Assembly (NCBI RefSeq): GCF_031143425.1
Contig: NC_090437.1
Coordinates: 1,174,626,863-1,174,690,862 of the forward strand
Origin: Pleurodeles waltl
Lineage: Eukaryota; Chordata; Amphibia; Caudata; Salamandridae
Reading direction: 5' to 3'
Length of the DNA: 64,000 nt
The first letter of the stretch is position 1, and each line of letters starts with the position of its first letter. This document shows, piece after piece, positions 1 through 12,149 of the stretch. Position numbers and translations under genes: made by a program. The notes beneath the pieces were generated by a model, which was not told the origin of the DNA, searched no databases, and worked only from the letters and a program-made list of their open reading frames with translations.

Positions 1-534
1 TTAATTTGATTTAAACCTGTAGAGTTTTGCCCAGGTCAAGTCCGGATATACGCTCTCAGATCTGCGAGGAGATTTTTCTCCTTCTCTGTTTTCCTCAGTC
101 GGCCAGTCATTATTCAAATCGTCCTCCTTCCCCCTCTGAGAAACATTTTTCTCCATCTCTTTTTCTTCCTCCTACACCTGTGACTTGCCCTGATTCACTC
201 GTTTGTTATCCTGCTTAGTCACCTTTCTGCTCCCCTTCTTTCTGTCCAGCCCTCGCTTGCGATGCACCTCCCACAGTCTCTTGGCATCTATCCCATCTAT
301 CTGTTCTTTGTTGACACCATCCTTCAGTAATGCCATAAACATTTCTCTCCTAGATACTTTGTTATTATATGTATGGCTCTCAGACCTCTGGCTCTTTCAG
401 GTATCATCCATTCTCCCAGCTCTCCCAACTCACAGACACTCTCCAGTACATCTTTTAAAGGATTACCTGTCTAATTGATTAATAGGGTCATTATCACGTA
501 TGTAGGCTGGGGGAGTGAAGTGAATTATTTTGTT
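1..534. other. no gene seen
   Basis: Pyrimidine-rich, then AT-rich sequence. Short open frames here have no recognisable domain. It may include the 3' flank of the Gag-like remnant that follows on the minus strand. Confidence 0.4.
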
Positions 535-1600
535 TCACACTGACACAGTTAGCAGTCCATCCAACAAACAGTGAGCATCACCCAGAAAAAAGGCAGTTTT
601 CATACCCTCTTCCTTAATTCTCTGCATTGCATCTCTTAATGTATACAAGGGCTTATCATTTTGTGGCCAGTCTGACTCTGTAGGATACTTATGAATACAC
701 CCTATGACTGCTAACTGCAGTAGAGTTATATGTTGGTTACCCTGGTAACACCTAAACTGCTCCTGCACAGTGGGATCAGTGCTAAGTATACAAAATCTTG
801 GGGCGTTTCCTACATCCAGCATCACTCCAAATGCTCCTGTGTCAAATAATCGCACCATCCATGTAAGCAATGTTTCCCCAGATCTCTGATGGAATCTGTC
901 TATATATCATTAACTTCCTGTTGAGTATAATCCTCCAGAGTGTCCATGGCTGACACCCTCCTCAGGGTCTTCCCGTCCATGTTGTATCTTTTGTCTGTGT
1001 ATGGGCTGTACACAAATCACTGTCTGTTAGTCTGCCTCATCCTGATCACTGCTTTGAAAAGACTCTTTGCCAGAGTCAGGAAAGTCAGAAGAATCTCAAA
1101 TAGTAGTACCCCAATTATCTGGATTCCAGTCTAGCCCTGCTTTAGCAATGGCTAAATAAACCTTCTTTTTATTGACCCTTCCCCTACATTTTTTGTATTT
1201 ACAATGAGCCACACGGACTGCAGCCATTCCTGCGATGGTCTGGTAAGTATCAACTTTATCTTGCAGTAATGTATTTTGACGTGACAACATTGTCAAGGTC
1301 ATTTTGGCTTCAACTAATTGCCTCTCTAATTGCTCACATTCCTGTTCTAACTGAACACATTTGTCATGCATTTTCCTATTTGCAGATAAAAGGCTCTATC
1401 CCAGTCTGCCTAAGATAGATAAATCCTGTTCCTTCTCTACTGGCACTTTTTGCAATCAATTTAATATCTTTCCTGGTTCAGCATCTATTAGACATGCATC
1501 CCAATTCTCACTCAACCCAGCACCGCAAGCCCACTCATTCGCGAATGCATCATAAGGTGTTTTTTCCCAACCGAGAATTTCATTTGGCACCTGGGAAATC
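535..1600 (-). pseudogene. endogenous retrovirus-like Gag remnant
   Basis: Read on the minus strand, one frame runs from about 1600 down to 535 with several stops. The first part (about 1600-1380) is matrix-like. Next, at 1371-1096, comes a heptad-rich coiled coil (LEQECEQLERQLVEAK). At 870-535 there is a capsid-like stretch with the motif WMVRLFDTGA, which resembles the W-x-VRL-W/F-D-x-GA motif of capsid segments in vertebrate endogenous retroviral Gags. The pieces at 1371-1096 and 870-535 lie in the same frame, separated by stop codons, so this is one decayed gene. No protease, polymerase or envelope frame and no LTR was found next to it. The Gag assignment rests on motif recall and a plausible domain order, so the retroviral class is open. 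Confidence 0.5.
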
Positions 1601-1645
1601 ACCTTTGATTGTTTTGTCAAACACTTTCACTTTTTAATCTTGGAA

Positions 1646-1707
1646 CCCTGGCGGTCTGACCGCCACAGCAGCATGGTCTCAAGACCACCAGGCTCGTAAT
1701 GAGGCCC
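1646..1707. mobile_element. MITE fragment with GGCGGT/ACCGCC hairpin
   Basis: A short palindrome (GGCGGTCTGACCGCC) is followed by a second small inverted repeat. The right end, read on the minus strand, is GGGCCTCATTACGAG, the terminal motif shared with the other GGCGGT-type elements in the window. Only one terminus is recognisable. Confidence 0.5.
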
Positions 1708-4035
1708 TCTGTCTCTCCTTGTGAAAGTGAATTTTGTTAGGAAAGTGTATCACGTGTTCTTTTGCAAAGACTAACTATGGCTAAATGTTTGCTTGGTAAC
1801 TGTTTACCACAAAACGTTTTACTGGTTAGAGACATATGTTTTAAAATAGTGGATATGTGTGCCTTACTCCCACCAGTAGTATTGTTTTTCATTAGGCATC
1901 CTTATTCTGTGTTTAGCATGTATTTCCATTTTCTCTCCCTGATGTACAATGTCCATTTTTTCATCTTGAGGTAATGTTTTGTAAGCATTGTCTTCAGTGT
2001 AGAGTAGATCTGGCAGAAAAAAATATATTAAAAAGGAGTTTTATTAGTAATGGTCATAATATTGTATGTCAGAATTTATCAATTATTTTACTAATTTTGG
2101 GTGAAAACAATATGAAAAAAGCTACAGACTTTTTTTATCTAGAAAGATATTGATGGCATTATTGGGGCTTGTAATCCAGATTGACGGTAATGTGTGTGAA
2201 GAAGCAGTAGAGTTGTATTGCTTTCCAACAGTCACCAGTCACCATGGCAATGGTGGTTGCTAATATTTGGTAGTATTGGGATGTGTCTATAGCCCAACTG
2301 CAATATCAACCAATGAGACAATGGAAAAGTTTTTTAATAATATGTGTTACCTAATTTTGTATTGGTTTCCACTGTCATGTGATGTAAAATATATATGTAG
2401 TAGTACTAGGCAGTTTCTATAGGTGTATTTTATGAGACGACAATCATATAGTGATTTATTTATTTAGTGTGTTTGCTATGTAGTTCTGTATTGGTATTGG
2501 TGTGTGTTATAAGGCTTTGTAGTACATGTGGAACTTCATAGCAGCAGACTAGTTTATGTAGCCAGATCATTGCAGATCATGGTAGTATTGTACTACATTT
2601 GAAGGCCAAAATTCATGCTACCCAATTGTTGCCCACCTACCAACATTTGTAAACGTAAAGTTGTTTCCTATAGGCCAATGTTGTAAACTTGCATATATTT
2701 CTTTCTGTGGTGACTATTCCTTATTCTTGTATGTGAGTGCAGGGGCAAGTTGGTTTGTGTTAGGTTGTTGGTCCTAGTTTTATTTTTTTCTGCCAGAGAA
2801 CATGCTAAGAGAGCCTATTTTGAAAGTAATTTAGGCTTGAAAGGATTGAAAGAGATATTACTTGGATCGGGGAAATAGGTTTGAGATGGCATTAGTTACT
2901 CCCATCACTTTCCTCTCTTAGTGCACATGAACATCCGCATTTTATGATGTTTTGCATGTAAAGTTCTTTCTACTTGAGTACACTTCTCTTGTTCAATATT
3001 AAATCACTCCAAGGAGGAGTAGGTATTCTGGATGTGATATTCAGTGACATGGCACACTTTCAATCAAATAATCAAAACAAGCATTGACCAATCCAATGAT
3101 TTATTCCAGTTGTATGCGCAATCATCAAGACATTTCAAGTGTTTCCCAGCACTCATTTTGTGTTTTCCAACAAGAGTGGAAGAGGTCTTCTGTAAATGCT
3201 GCAAAGATTTAAAAAAATGTCACAGATAGGTAAGCAAGACAGTGTCTGTATTCCTGTGAGATCACAGAATGTCCTCTATTTTTCGTTTACTTTCTGAAGC
3301 AGTACTGTATTGTGCAAATGGTGTCCATTTTACCACCTATGGAAACCATATTTTCCTTTCAAACCTGAAATGTTGGCTTATCAAACATATCTAAGCTTAT
3401 CTACTTTTTCAAACAATTAAAGGGACTTGTGAGAGCCGCCCTACGATACATATAATTTCATTTATTATTGTGAAATATGTTTAGTTTCATTTTATTGGCA
3501 CTATTGCTTTAGTACTGACGTAAACCATAAATTGTTTTTAAAGGGTGTAAACATGTACAACTAATCTCTCCTACCACTAAACAGTGTGTTACAGTGCCTT
3601 ATGTGTTTCTGTACTGTACAACATGAGTGATGTGGAGTATATGATATGTAAATACAAAACACATTCAAATATTCATGGCTTCCCCATGCACTCATTAGCC
3701 CTTTTAATATATCACTTATAGAATGTTAAATCATAGCATTCATAACAACACTCATGACATCTCCAATTACATGACATCATTTATGAGAACATAGTGCATG
3801 GTAGCAGGCCGAGTTATAGTCCATTTAGTCTGCCTTGGAAGTTCACAACACTGTGTATGGAGGTGCGCAAATTAAAAGTGCAAGTTCTAACTATAACTTA
3901 GGAACTTCTAATGTTTGTATAGTTTAAGATTGTTTTGTATACAAATAAATAGTTAACTTTTCCTAAGTATAACTTCTCTTCAATCTTTGTTTTTGTTCAT
4001 TGAAATTCTATTTTTTGTTTGGAAAAAATGGTTTC
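1708..4035. other. AT-rich sequence without recognised gene
   Basis: About 2.3 kb of unique-looking AT-rich DNA with no long open frame, domain or obvious repeat. I see nothing that can be named. Confidence 0.4.
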
Positions 4036-4039
4036 TAAG

Positions 4040-4170
4040 CAGTGCCATAGAGTACAGCGGTGTAGAGTAGACTGATGCAAAGTCGAGTGTAGTGGCATGA
4101 AGTGAAGTGGTGTAAAGTGCAATGCCATAGAGTGCAGCACTGTAGATTGCAGTGCATACAGTAGAGTGGT
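4040..4170. repeat. decamer minisatellite, left part
   Basis: Degenerate ~10-bp repeats of the type AGTGGYRTAG. The same array resumes at about 12150 on the far side of the inserted LTR, so the LTR landed inside the array. Confidence 0.75.
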
Positions 4171-4592
4171 TGTTGGAAATGGCCCTTTTTGCAGGGTCAT
4201 CCCCAGTCTTTTTGCCTCCTGCCTCCTATTTTGTCTGACCTGCTGCTGTTGACTTTTGAACTCTGAGCACTTTACCACTGCTTACCAGTGCTAATGCGCA
4301 TATACTCTCTATGTAAATTGTATGTAATTGGTTTATCCATGATTGGCATGTTTGATTTACTAGTAAGTCCCTAGTAAAGTGCACTAGTGGGCCTGCAGCA
4401 CTGGTTGTGCCACCCACATAAGTAGCTCTGTAATCATGTCTCAGACCTGCCACTGCAGTGTCTGTGTGTGCAGTTTTAACTGTAAATTTGACTTGGCAAG
4501 TGTACCCACTTGCCAGGCCTAAACCTTCCCTTTTCTTACATGTCAGGCACGCCTAAGGTATGCCCTAGGTAGCCCCAAGGGCAGGGTGCAGT

Positions 4593-4597
4593 GTATG
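4593..4597. repeat. target site duplication GTATG (partner 10468-10472)
   Basis: The same five bases flank the element on both sides. Joining 4597 to 10473 restores the host LTR as aligned with the copy at 15390. Confidence 0.85.
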
Positions 4598-4922
4598 TAT
4601 TACAAAGTCCACTCTAGTCTTCTTTACTTCAAGAACAGACTTTATTGCTTCTTCTCCACTCTGTGCCTTCCGTCACCACCATCTCTGTCAACTCTCCATA
4701 TTCTATCATGCACTCCAGGTCCCTACCACCTCCCGAACATTCCATCCTCAATCTCCCACATAGGGGAGGGCGGACTATACCATTAAGAACTACATTCTAC
4801 CCATATCTAAACTTATGTTGCCAAGAACGTTAATAACACAAGAATTATATTTATCTAAAGACCGTATGTTCATGAACTATATACACATAATTACTAACGT
4901 ATAAATTGACTAAATTACAACA
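4598..4922 (-). repeat. 3' LTR (325 bp)
   Basis: Equal in length to 10143-10467, with three visible mismatches (near 4615, 4771 and 4899). On the minus strand it begins TGTTGTAATTTAG. Confidence 0.9.
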
Positions 4923-4936
4923 CATCTTCCTCGCAC
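4923..4936 (-). promoter_or_regulatory. polypurine tract
   Basis: On the minus strand the purine-rich run GCGAGGAAGATG directly precedes the 3' LTR. This is the expected position of the plus-strand primer for reverse transcription. Confidence 0.6.
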
Positions 4937-5040
4937 AATAAAATGTCCAACCAATGGGGGAGGGAATTTACTTTGGAAGGGATAGTTTATATTTAACAAA
5001 GTAATAATTCCTTGAATAACCGAGATTCCCCAACTGTTGA

Positions 5041-6218
5041 CTATTTGATGTAATCCTTACTGCACACCGGGGATTTGGTCATCCGACTACTTGGAGTCCT
5101 CAGTACATTGTCCCTGATCTCCATCCGCGTTGGTTCCTTCCATGTAGAATTCTTGTCTGTGACCTTGGCAGTAAAAGGAACATATCTTGCAACCCTGTCC
5201 ATGCTCCAGCACTGTCCATTTTCTAAAATAACAACATTCTTCTTTACCTCTGAAATGCAAAATGGACCCATGAATTTAGTATCCTTCCACCCGCCTCCCG
5301 AATAACCAATTGGTTTTCTGATCATGACTTTATCCTCCACTTTCCAGCATTGTCCTTTAACACCAAATTTGGTATTATATCTTTCCTTATAACCTTCCTG
5401 GTGCTTCACTACCTTTGTACTAGCAGTTGGAAATGTATTCTTACACCGTCTGCCCCACCCAATCATGAGGGATAGAATTTAGTACATGGTTCTCTGCCTC
5501 GTAATGCTGAGAACGGTGAGATCTTTGTAATCGAGTTGGGAGTGGTATGATATGCCCATAACATTTCTCTAATGGCATTTTCAATATTAAATTTATTAAT
5601 ACTTGCCAATTGGATACATTCTTTTATCATTCTATTGGCCCGTTCTGCTAAGCCATTGGCTCTGGGACAATATAAAGCTGTGGTGTGATGTTTTACCCCG
5701 ATTGAATCCAGGAACTGCTTCATTGAGCTTGAAGTTAATTGGACCCCATTGTCCGTTATGAGAACTTCTGGAATTCCTTCTATGCTAAATACATTTTTCA
5801 AGAAGTTGATGACTGATTCTGTGGTAACAAGGTTAACTAACTTTGCTGTGATCCAATGCGGTTGGTAATCAATAAGAACAATCGCAAATCTTGTAGGTAG
5901 GCCCGTATAATTAAGGGGTCCAATGATGTCTAACGCTAATTTAACCCATGCCTTGGCAGGAATCTGTACTGGGGAAATGGGTGTCTTGCGTATTACCTTT
6001 GACTTGTCACTTAGAGCGCAACAGGAGCATTCTTTAACTTCATCCTCAATCATAGAATCCATGTTTGCAAACCAGAATCTTTCTCTTACTCGGGCTTTAG
6101 TAAGACTTCTTCCAAGATGACCCTCGTGAGCAAGTTTGATAATCTTAAATCTGAGATTACTAGGAGGTATGATTTTGTCATTCCTTAGAATATAATTGTC
6201 TTTCTCATTAAGCTCCAA
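5041..6218 (-). pseudogene. integrase, broken by a frameshift
   Basis: Inserts the cDNA copy of the element. From 6218 down there is a zinc-binding region (HEGHLG, later a CSCC-type cysteine pair) and then the catalytic core. The first Asp is in LALDIIGPL, the second in LITDNG and the Glu in ANGLAERANR, so the DDE triad is present. A frameshift near 5466-5490 moves the C-terminal part into another frame. That part (5466-5041) holds a GPF motif with the usual spacing of a GPY/F domain (MGPFCISEV). The integrase shares its frame with the RNase H segment upstream and is cut from it only by a TAA at 6261. Confidence 0.85.
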
Positions 6219-6260
6219 TCTTACCTCCCAATATTCCTTGATGATGTCCTCTACATCTTT

Positions 6261-6902
6261 TTAATTCCCGGGCCATCCCTCTCTCGCTTTCCTCCTTAAC
6301 AGCGGCAAGGAATTGTCTTGTTGGGAAGCAGATATCCACTCCTCATCACTTATGGATGGTAAGTCAACCGCTAAAATAGGGTATTCTAAAGCGTCAAAAT
6401 TTTCTATACAGTCTAACGGAGTTCTTGAGAGGAAATCAGCTGCACAGTTTTTATTTCCTGGTAGATACACCACTGAGAAGCAGAAATTTTCCAAAGCTAG
6501 AATCCATCTAGCTATCCGGGGTGCGCTATTATTAAATCCCTTGGTGGAAAATATATATACCGACGGTTTATGGTCAGTGCGTAATGTGAACTGAACGCCC
6601 CACAGCAAAATTTTTAAATGTTTTACCGCCCAGAAGCATGCGAGGGTCTCCCTTTCAATGACTGAATAGTTAGCCTCCGCCTTGTTTAAGGTTCTTGAAG
6701 CGAATGCTACTATCCTTTCCTCTCCGTCAATAATCTGCGATAAGGTTGCCCCCAGGCCTAATTTGCTGGCATCGGTTGTGAGGAAGGTTTTTTTACGGTG
6801 GTCAAAATTACACAAATATGGAGCATTTACAATGGCCGTTTTGATTTCCTTAAACGCTTTGTCATGGCTCTCGTTCCACTCATAAGGAACCTTATTTTTC
6901 AA
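6261..6902 (-). pseudogene. RNase H domain of the mag-like pol
   Basis: Degrades RNA in the RNA-DNA hybrid. The motif series is intact: TTDASKLGLGA (first Asp), YSVIERETLACFWAV (Glu) and LRTDHKP (Asp), followed by the tether ending in ADFLSRTPL. It is separated from RT by a frameshift at a run of seven T (6935-6941) and ends at an in-frame TAA (6261-6263), beyond which the frame runs on into the integrase. Homopolymer slippage is a likely cause of the frameshift. Confidence 0.85.
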
Positions 6903-7663
6903 CAGTTCTCTAAGATCTGCCGAGACCTTTGAAATTTTTTTACGTACTTGCCCATAAATTCGGCAAGGAAGGACCTCAGCTCATCTTTGTTTTTTGGTGC
7001 ACTGGCATTCATTACTGCGTCAACGAGTGAAACTTTGGGTTTAAAGCCATCCTTGGATATAACATGCCCTAAGTACTCCACTGAATTTACTTTCATTTTG
7101 CACTTCTCTTTCTTTAATGTGAGACCTGCTGCTTTTAACTTTTCTAAGACAACTCTAAGTATTTTATCATGCTCAGTTTCTGTTGCACCATATATAAGTA
7201 CATCATCCTGGAAATACAACGTATTGGATACACTACCTAGGATGTTTTGCATGATTTTTTGGAAAACCGCTGCAGCTGATGCTAGACCGAAAGGCATCCT
7301 GTTGAACATGTAAGATCCAAATGGAGTGTTGAATGCTGTTAGCCATTTGGACTCCGGGTGCAATTCGACTTGATGATATGCACTCGAGAGGTCTAGTACC
7401 GAAAAGTATGAAGCTTCCCCCATAGTGCTCAGTATTTCGTGTATTCTTGGAAGAGGATGCCGCTCAACCCAAATATTCTTGTTTAGGTCTCTTAAGTCTA
7501 CACAAATTCTGATATCATTGTTATTGCTTTTCTTGGCCACCACAATGGGGGCCAACCACTCAGAGCATTCAATGGGTTGGATAATTCCTTGTGACTCTAA
7601 TTTCTCTAATTCCTTTTTTACTAGCTGCTTCAGCAAATGTGGAATAGGTCTGGTTTTATGCAC
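6899..7663 (-). pseudogene. reverse transcriptase domain of the mag-like pol
   Basis: Copies element RNA to DNA. RT motifs appear in order: RICVDLRDLNKNI, FSVLDLSSAYHQVEL (first catalytic Asp), FNRMPFGLASAAAVFQ, and YFQDDVLIYG with the catalytic DD pair, then YLGHVISKDG. All catalytic residues are visible. The frame is off by one from the Gag-protease segment upstream (shift near 7660) and from RNase H downstream (shift at 6935-6941). Identity as a Ty3/gypsy RT is firm; the mag/K02A2.6 affiliation is from overall resemblance. Confidence 0.9.
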
Positions 7664-9021
7664 AATGGTTTACTTTTGGGCTTGAATTTAATTTTATGTT
7701 GAAAGTTTTTAAGTAATCCTAATCGCTCACAAAAAATATCAGGAAATTCTCGAATGAAAGCTTCCCCCGAATTAGAATTAGAATTAGAATTATCAATACA
7801 CAGAACCTGTTCAGGATTATTGGGGTCTAATGTTATCCCCAGTTCTTTTTGATGTTGCCAACCTAAAAGATTGGACCCTTCTTCTACAATATATACTTTC
7901 CCTACCGTGGACCTGTCCTTAAAGGAAATGATACTTTTAAACATGCCTTTCAAATTTATCGGATCTCTGTTGTAACCCTTCGGGCTTATATCAGGATTCT
8001 GTAGCACTATTGCACTATTTTTTTGGATTTTCTGAAAGTTCTTTGCATCTATTATGGTAATAGGGGAACATGAGTCAGCATACATTCTTATGTTCTCATT
8101 ATCAATTGTGATTGTACACACGGGGTATTGGGTGTTGAATTTATCTTCACAATTGACCTGCAAGATAATTTTTTTAATTAATTGCGGTAGTTCTTCAGGT
8201 TTTTTATTATCCCCATACTTGGAACTATCTTTGCATACCCTCGCAAAATGACCTCTTCTATTGCATTTCCTGCAAATCGCTGATCTAGCTTGGCAGGACA
8301 TGGAATTGGCAAGGTGATTGTTACTGCCACATCGAAAACAAGTTAAATTCATTCTGTTTACATTATATTTTTGGGGTAGCTTCTCATTACACTTAATTTT
8401 ATGGATTTTCTCCTCTTTTGCTTCCTCCACAATTTCATTTACATGAGTATCAGGCGAAGGAGAGTTAATTTCCTGTTGGCAAATTGCAGTATGTTCGATT
8501 GATTTGGCCAATTCAATTGCTTCTACCAAGCCTGGCTGTTTCTGTAACAGTTTTTCTTGTATTTTAAGGTTGTTGGTACAACAAACTAATTGATCTCTAA
8601 TTAGAGAATCATTTAATTCTCCAAATTCGCATAACGTACTCAATCCTCTTAAGGCTGCAATATAGTTTGTTACACTTTCTTGCTTGCTTTGACAGCGGGA
8701 ATTTTTTTAATGTCTTTCTAAAACTACATTGACTCTATCTCCAAATTGCTTTTCAAGTTTCGAGTATGTAATCACATACTCATCTGGGGCTTGCCCTTCA
8801 GTGAAGACTGGATCCGGGAGAGATTCATATATTTTCCTCCCATGAGTTCCTAGATTATGAAGCAAAATGTGTTGCTTCCTAATGGGATTGAACTTGTCCC
8901 CTCCAATTGCAATTAAGTAGGAATCAAAAATCTTAAACCAGTCTTTCCACGGTACGTTTGGTTCACCCATCTCGTTCAAAAATGGAATTGGTTGTGACAT
9001 TCCTGCTGCTGCCATTGTCAA
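7630..9021 (-). pseudogene. Gag with zinc knuckles plus protease, one internal stop
   Basis: Starts at the ATG ending at 9021 (MTMAAAGMSQPIPF). The capsid-like part runs to a single in-frame TAA at 8707-8709; the same frame then continues to 7630. Two nucleocapsid knuckles follow: an imperfect CFRCGSNNHLANSMSC, and CRKCNRRGHFARVC, which fits C-x2-C-x4-H-x4-C. The protease follows at about 8100-7900, where the active-site triplet reads D-S-C (MYADSCSPITII) instead of the usual D-S/T-G. That Gly-to-Cys change would be expected to disable a retropepsin. The frame is lost near 7660 before RT. Confidence 0.85.
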
Positions 9022-10142
9022 CGTTAAAATATAAGCTAACCGAACAGATAATGTTTAATTAGCTCCTGCTATAAAGAATTAATCTCGTAATAACTCTCAA
9101 TAAAACTAAACTATGTGACTAAATAGAGTTACACCTGAAAATACACTAACATATTGTACTTGGCCTTAACCAAGTATTTTTAATAAATATCTATTGAAGT
9201 AAAAACAAAATTGCATCTGACACGGTTAAGCACAAGGAAAACAAAATAATCGTGAAATAGTTTCAATTTAGTTGAATGGCTGTGCCTGTCAGCGAAGTTG
9301 TTAACAGGCAAATGATTAAACCTTGACAGACAAAACTGCTGTGCCTGTCAGCGATTGATTTACAGTTTGCCGTTCACTCTTGGAGCGTCCCTGGAAAATC
9401 CAAAGGCATTTAGTTTCGTTTTCAGTGCTGTGAGCCGTACACCTTGAACTCCCTTTGACCTTTCTGATTTGTTTGTGTTTCTATTCTAGTTTAATGGAAT
9501 TCCTGTGAGGCGTGAAGTATATTGGACCTTCGCCATCGAATTGAAATCACGGAGATTAAAGCCAAATGCCGCTCGTCTTGTCAGATGTAAAATTCAAAGC
9601 AGGCCGCCGTCAGGGCTGAATCGAACCTTCACCGTTGAATTGAAGTGCACGCAGATCAAAGCCAAATGCCGCTCGTTTAGTCAGATGTAACCTCTAATTG
9701 ACCTTTAGTTGAAGAACTCAGCACTTGTGCTTTGATTCTGAGGAATTCAAAGCAGGCCGCCGTTCGTACGCTAAATCGCAGCGCGTTGTCTGACACTGCG
9801 AACCGGCACCTCCACGTAGATCACAGGAAACCGCCGCTGCCGCCAAATAGAAATTCGATGTGTCCGACACTACCTCGCACACCTGCCCCTACACTACTCT
9901 GCTGTCCAATGTAACCAACGCAGACAGAAACGAAATTCCTGTTCGTATTCAGTTCCTTTGTTTTTCCTCACTAACGGAATGTTAAATTCAGTTAATAGTT
10001 AATACCAAAATAAAATAAACCGGAACTCCGAGTTCCTCTTGGCAACAGGCTTCAATTCCGAAGGACACAGGATAGGTGGAGAGTCACCAACCTGGAAAGG
10101 GGTGAAGAAGAATGTGCCCCCTTACGCACTCCTCGTCGCCGT
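9022..10142 (-). other. leader between 5' LTR and Gag
   Basis: About 1.1 kb without coding potential, lying between the LTR and the Gag ATG. No clean TGG-type primer site is visible; the minus-strand sequence after the LTR reads GGCGACGAGGAG. It contains two copies of GTGCCTGTCAGCGA (near 9285 and 9341) and the duplication at 9525-9690. Confidence 0.6.
9525..9690. repeat. tandem duplication in the leader
   Basis: Two diverged copies of an ~80-90 bp unit sharing CCTTC(G/A)CC, GAATTGAA and AAAGCCAAATGCCGCTCGT, followed by GTCAGATGTAA. Confidence 0.7.
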
Positions 10143-10467
10143 TATTACAAAGTCCACTCCAGTCTTCTTTACTTCAAGAACAGACTTTATTGCTTCTTCT
10201 CCACTCTGTGCCTTCCGTCACCACCATCTCTGTCAACTCTCCATATTCTATCATGCACTCCAGGTCCCTACCACCTCCCGAACATTCCATCCTCAATCTC
10301 CCACATAGGGGAGGGCAGACTATACCATTAAGAACTACATTCTACCCATATCTAAACTTATGTTGCCAAGAACGTTAATAACACAAGAATTATATTTATC
10401 TAAAGACCGTATGTTCATGAACTATATACACATAATTACTAACTTATAAATTGACTAAATTACAACA
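10143..10467 (-). repeat. 5' LTR (325 bp)
   Basis: Partner of 4598-4922, the same length and about 99% identical by eye. Confidence 0.9.
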
Positions 10468-12149
10468 GTATGTTTAAGGTAGGACATATAGTAATGTGTT
10501 TTATATGTCCTGACAGTGAAATATTGCTAAATTCGTTTTTCACTGTTGCAAGGCCTGTCCCTCTCATAGGTTAACATGGGGCTACCTTTAAATCTGATTA
10601 AAGTGTAGATTCCCTTTGGGAGCGGATGGACATGTGGAGTTTGGGGTCTCTGAGCTCACAATTTAAAAGAAAATACATCTTTTAGTAAAGTTGATTTTAA
10701 GATTGTGCGTTTGAAAATGCCACTTTTAGAAAGTGAGCATTTTCTTGCTGATACCATTTCTGTGACTCTGCCTGTTTGTGGATTCCCTGTCTGGGTCAGT
10801 TTGACAGATAGGCTGGTTGCACCTCACACTAGACAGTGACACAACAGGAGCTGGGGTGTAGTCTGCATTTCCTGATGAGCCATCTGTGCTAGGAGGGAGG
10901 GGAGGAGTGGTCACTTACACCTGAAAGGGCTGTGCCTGTCCTCACACAATGCCATCTCCGACCCCCTGCGGAGTGTCTGGGGCCTGGCCTGGGAAGGGCA
11001 GCATTTCACATTCAAAAGAGACTTTACTTTGAAGTAGGCCTACTTCAAAGGAGAAATTGGGTATAAGAAGGGCACCCAAAACCACAGACTTTAGAACACT
11101 TCTGGAAACAAGAGGAACCTCTGCCTGGAGAAGAGCTGAGGAGAAGTGCTGCCCTGCCTGTGACTGTGCTTTGTGGAGCTATCCTGCAGTTGCTGCTTCT
11201 GCCAGAGTAAGAGGGCAAAGACTGGACTTTGTGTGCCTTCCATCTTGTGAAGAAATCTCCAAGGGCTTGATTTAGAGCTTGCCTCCTGTTGTTTAAAGTC
11301 TCAGGGACAGCAAAGACTTCTCTCTGCCAGCACCTGGAGTCTCTGGAGAGGCCCCTGCTGTGACAAGTGGTGCCCTATCCAGTCCCTGGGCCCTTGAAAG
11401 GAAAGCTAGTGGAAAGCCAAGGAAATTGACTTCGGACCGACCCCGCTGCTGAATCCGGTGATGCCGCCTGCACCCGACTCCGTGATCTTCGCTGGAACGC
11501 GACGATCTTCGCAGGCCTGAAGCCGCTGCAGCCCTGAAGCCGCTGCAGCCCTGCTGAAGTCCGCGACTCCGTGGAAGTTGCCGCACCACGTTGTGACCGA
11601 CGCCACTCAAAGTGCGCGGATTCAACGTTTCGCACAGACGCCGCGATCCCCGACTTTGCGCATCAACTTGTTTTCACTCTTCACCAAAGGTACTGTACTT
11701 GGGGCTCTACGCGACTCCGTGTCCGGCGCTGCTGGTGTCGGCTTGTTGGGAACGACTCCGTCACGACGCCGTGCTAACACCTCATCGAAGCATTTTTTGT
11801 TTCTAAGCGCTATTTTTTTGTTTAATCTTTAAAAATTCATAACTTGACTTGTGTATGTCGGATTTTTGTCGTTTTGGTCTTGTTTTGTTTAGATAAATAT
11901 TTCCTATTTTCCTAAACTGGTGTTGTGTCATTTTGTAGTGCTTTCATTAAGTTACTATGTGTGTTGGTACAAATACTTTACACCTAGCACTCTGAAGTTA
12001 AGCCTACTGCTCTGCCAAGCTACCAAGGGGGTAAGCAGGGGTTAGCTGAGGGTGATTTCTCTTTTACCCTGACTAGAGTGAGGGTCCTTGCTTGAACAGG
12101 GGGTAACCTGACTGTCAACCAAAGACCCCATTTCTAACAGTGATGCAGA

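Larger units (their letters stand above)
4598..10467 (-). mobile_element. complete mag-like (K02A2.6-type) Ty3/gypsy retrotransposon
   Basis: A 5.87 kb element on the minus strand with two 325-bp LTRs (10143-10467 is the 5' LTR, 4598-4922 the 3' LTR) that differ at only about three positions. It is flanked by the 5-bp target duplication GTATG (4593-4597 and 10468-10472). The order is LTR, ~1.1 kb leader, Gag with two zinc knuckles, protease, RT, RNase H, integrase with a GPY/F-like tail, polypurine tract, LTR. The coding region carries two in-frame stops and at least three frameshifts, so this copy cannot make the full polyprotein. The near-identical LTRs argue for a recent insertion. The family label comes from the RT and integrase motifs and from the integrase being last. 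Confidence 0.9.
4171..12139 (+). mobile_element. ~2.1 kb LTR of the Gmr1-like family, interrupted by a Ty3/gypsy insertion
   Basis: Starts TGTTGGAAATGG and ends CCATTTCTAACA, giving inverted LTR ends. It matches, segment by segment, the LTR-like sequences at 15086-17098, 18262-19500 and 52331-53990. Shared blocks include 'TTTACCACTGC', 'GGGCCTGCAGCACTG', 'TGTGCCACCCACATAAGTAG' and 'CCAACCAAAGACCCC'. The element at 4598-10467 is inserted in it; removing that insert plus one TSD leaves about 2.09 kb that continues smoothly against the 15390 copy. The flanks GTGGT (left) and GTGAT (right) are a possible imperfect 5-bp TSD. No internal region adjoins either end, so it is probably a solo LTR. Confidence 0.75.

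Noticed and set aside
11293..11832. overlapping Arg/Ser/Ala-rich frames on both strands
   Set aside because: They lie in the GC-rich 3' part of the LTR family, and the corresponding region of other LTR copies is not open.
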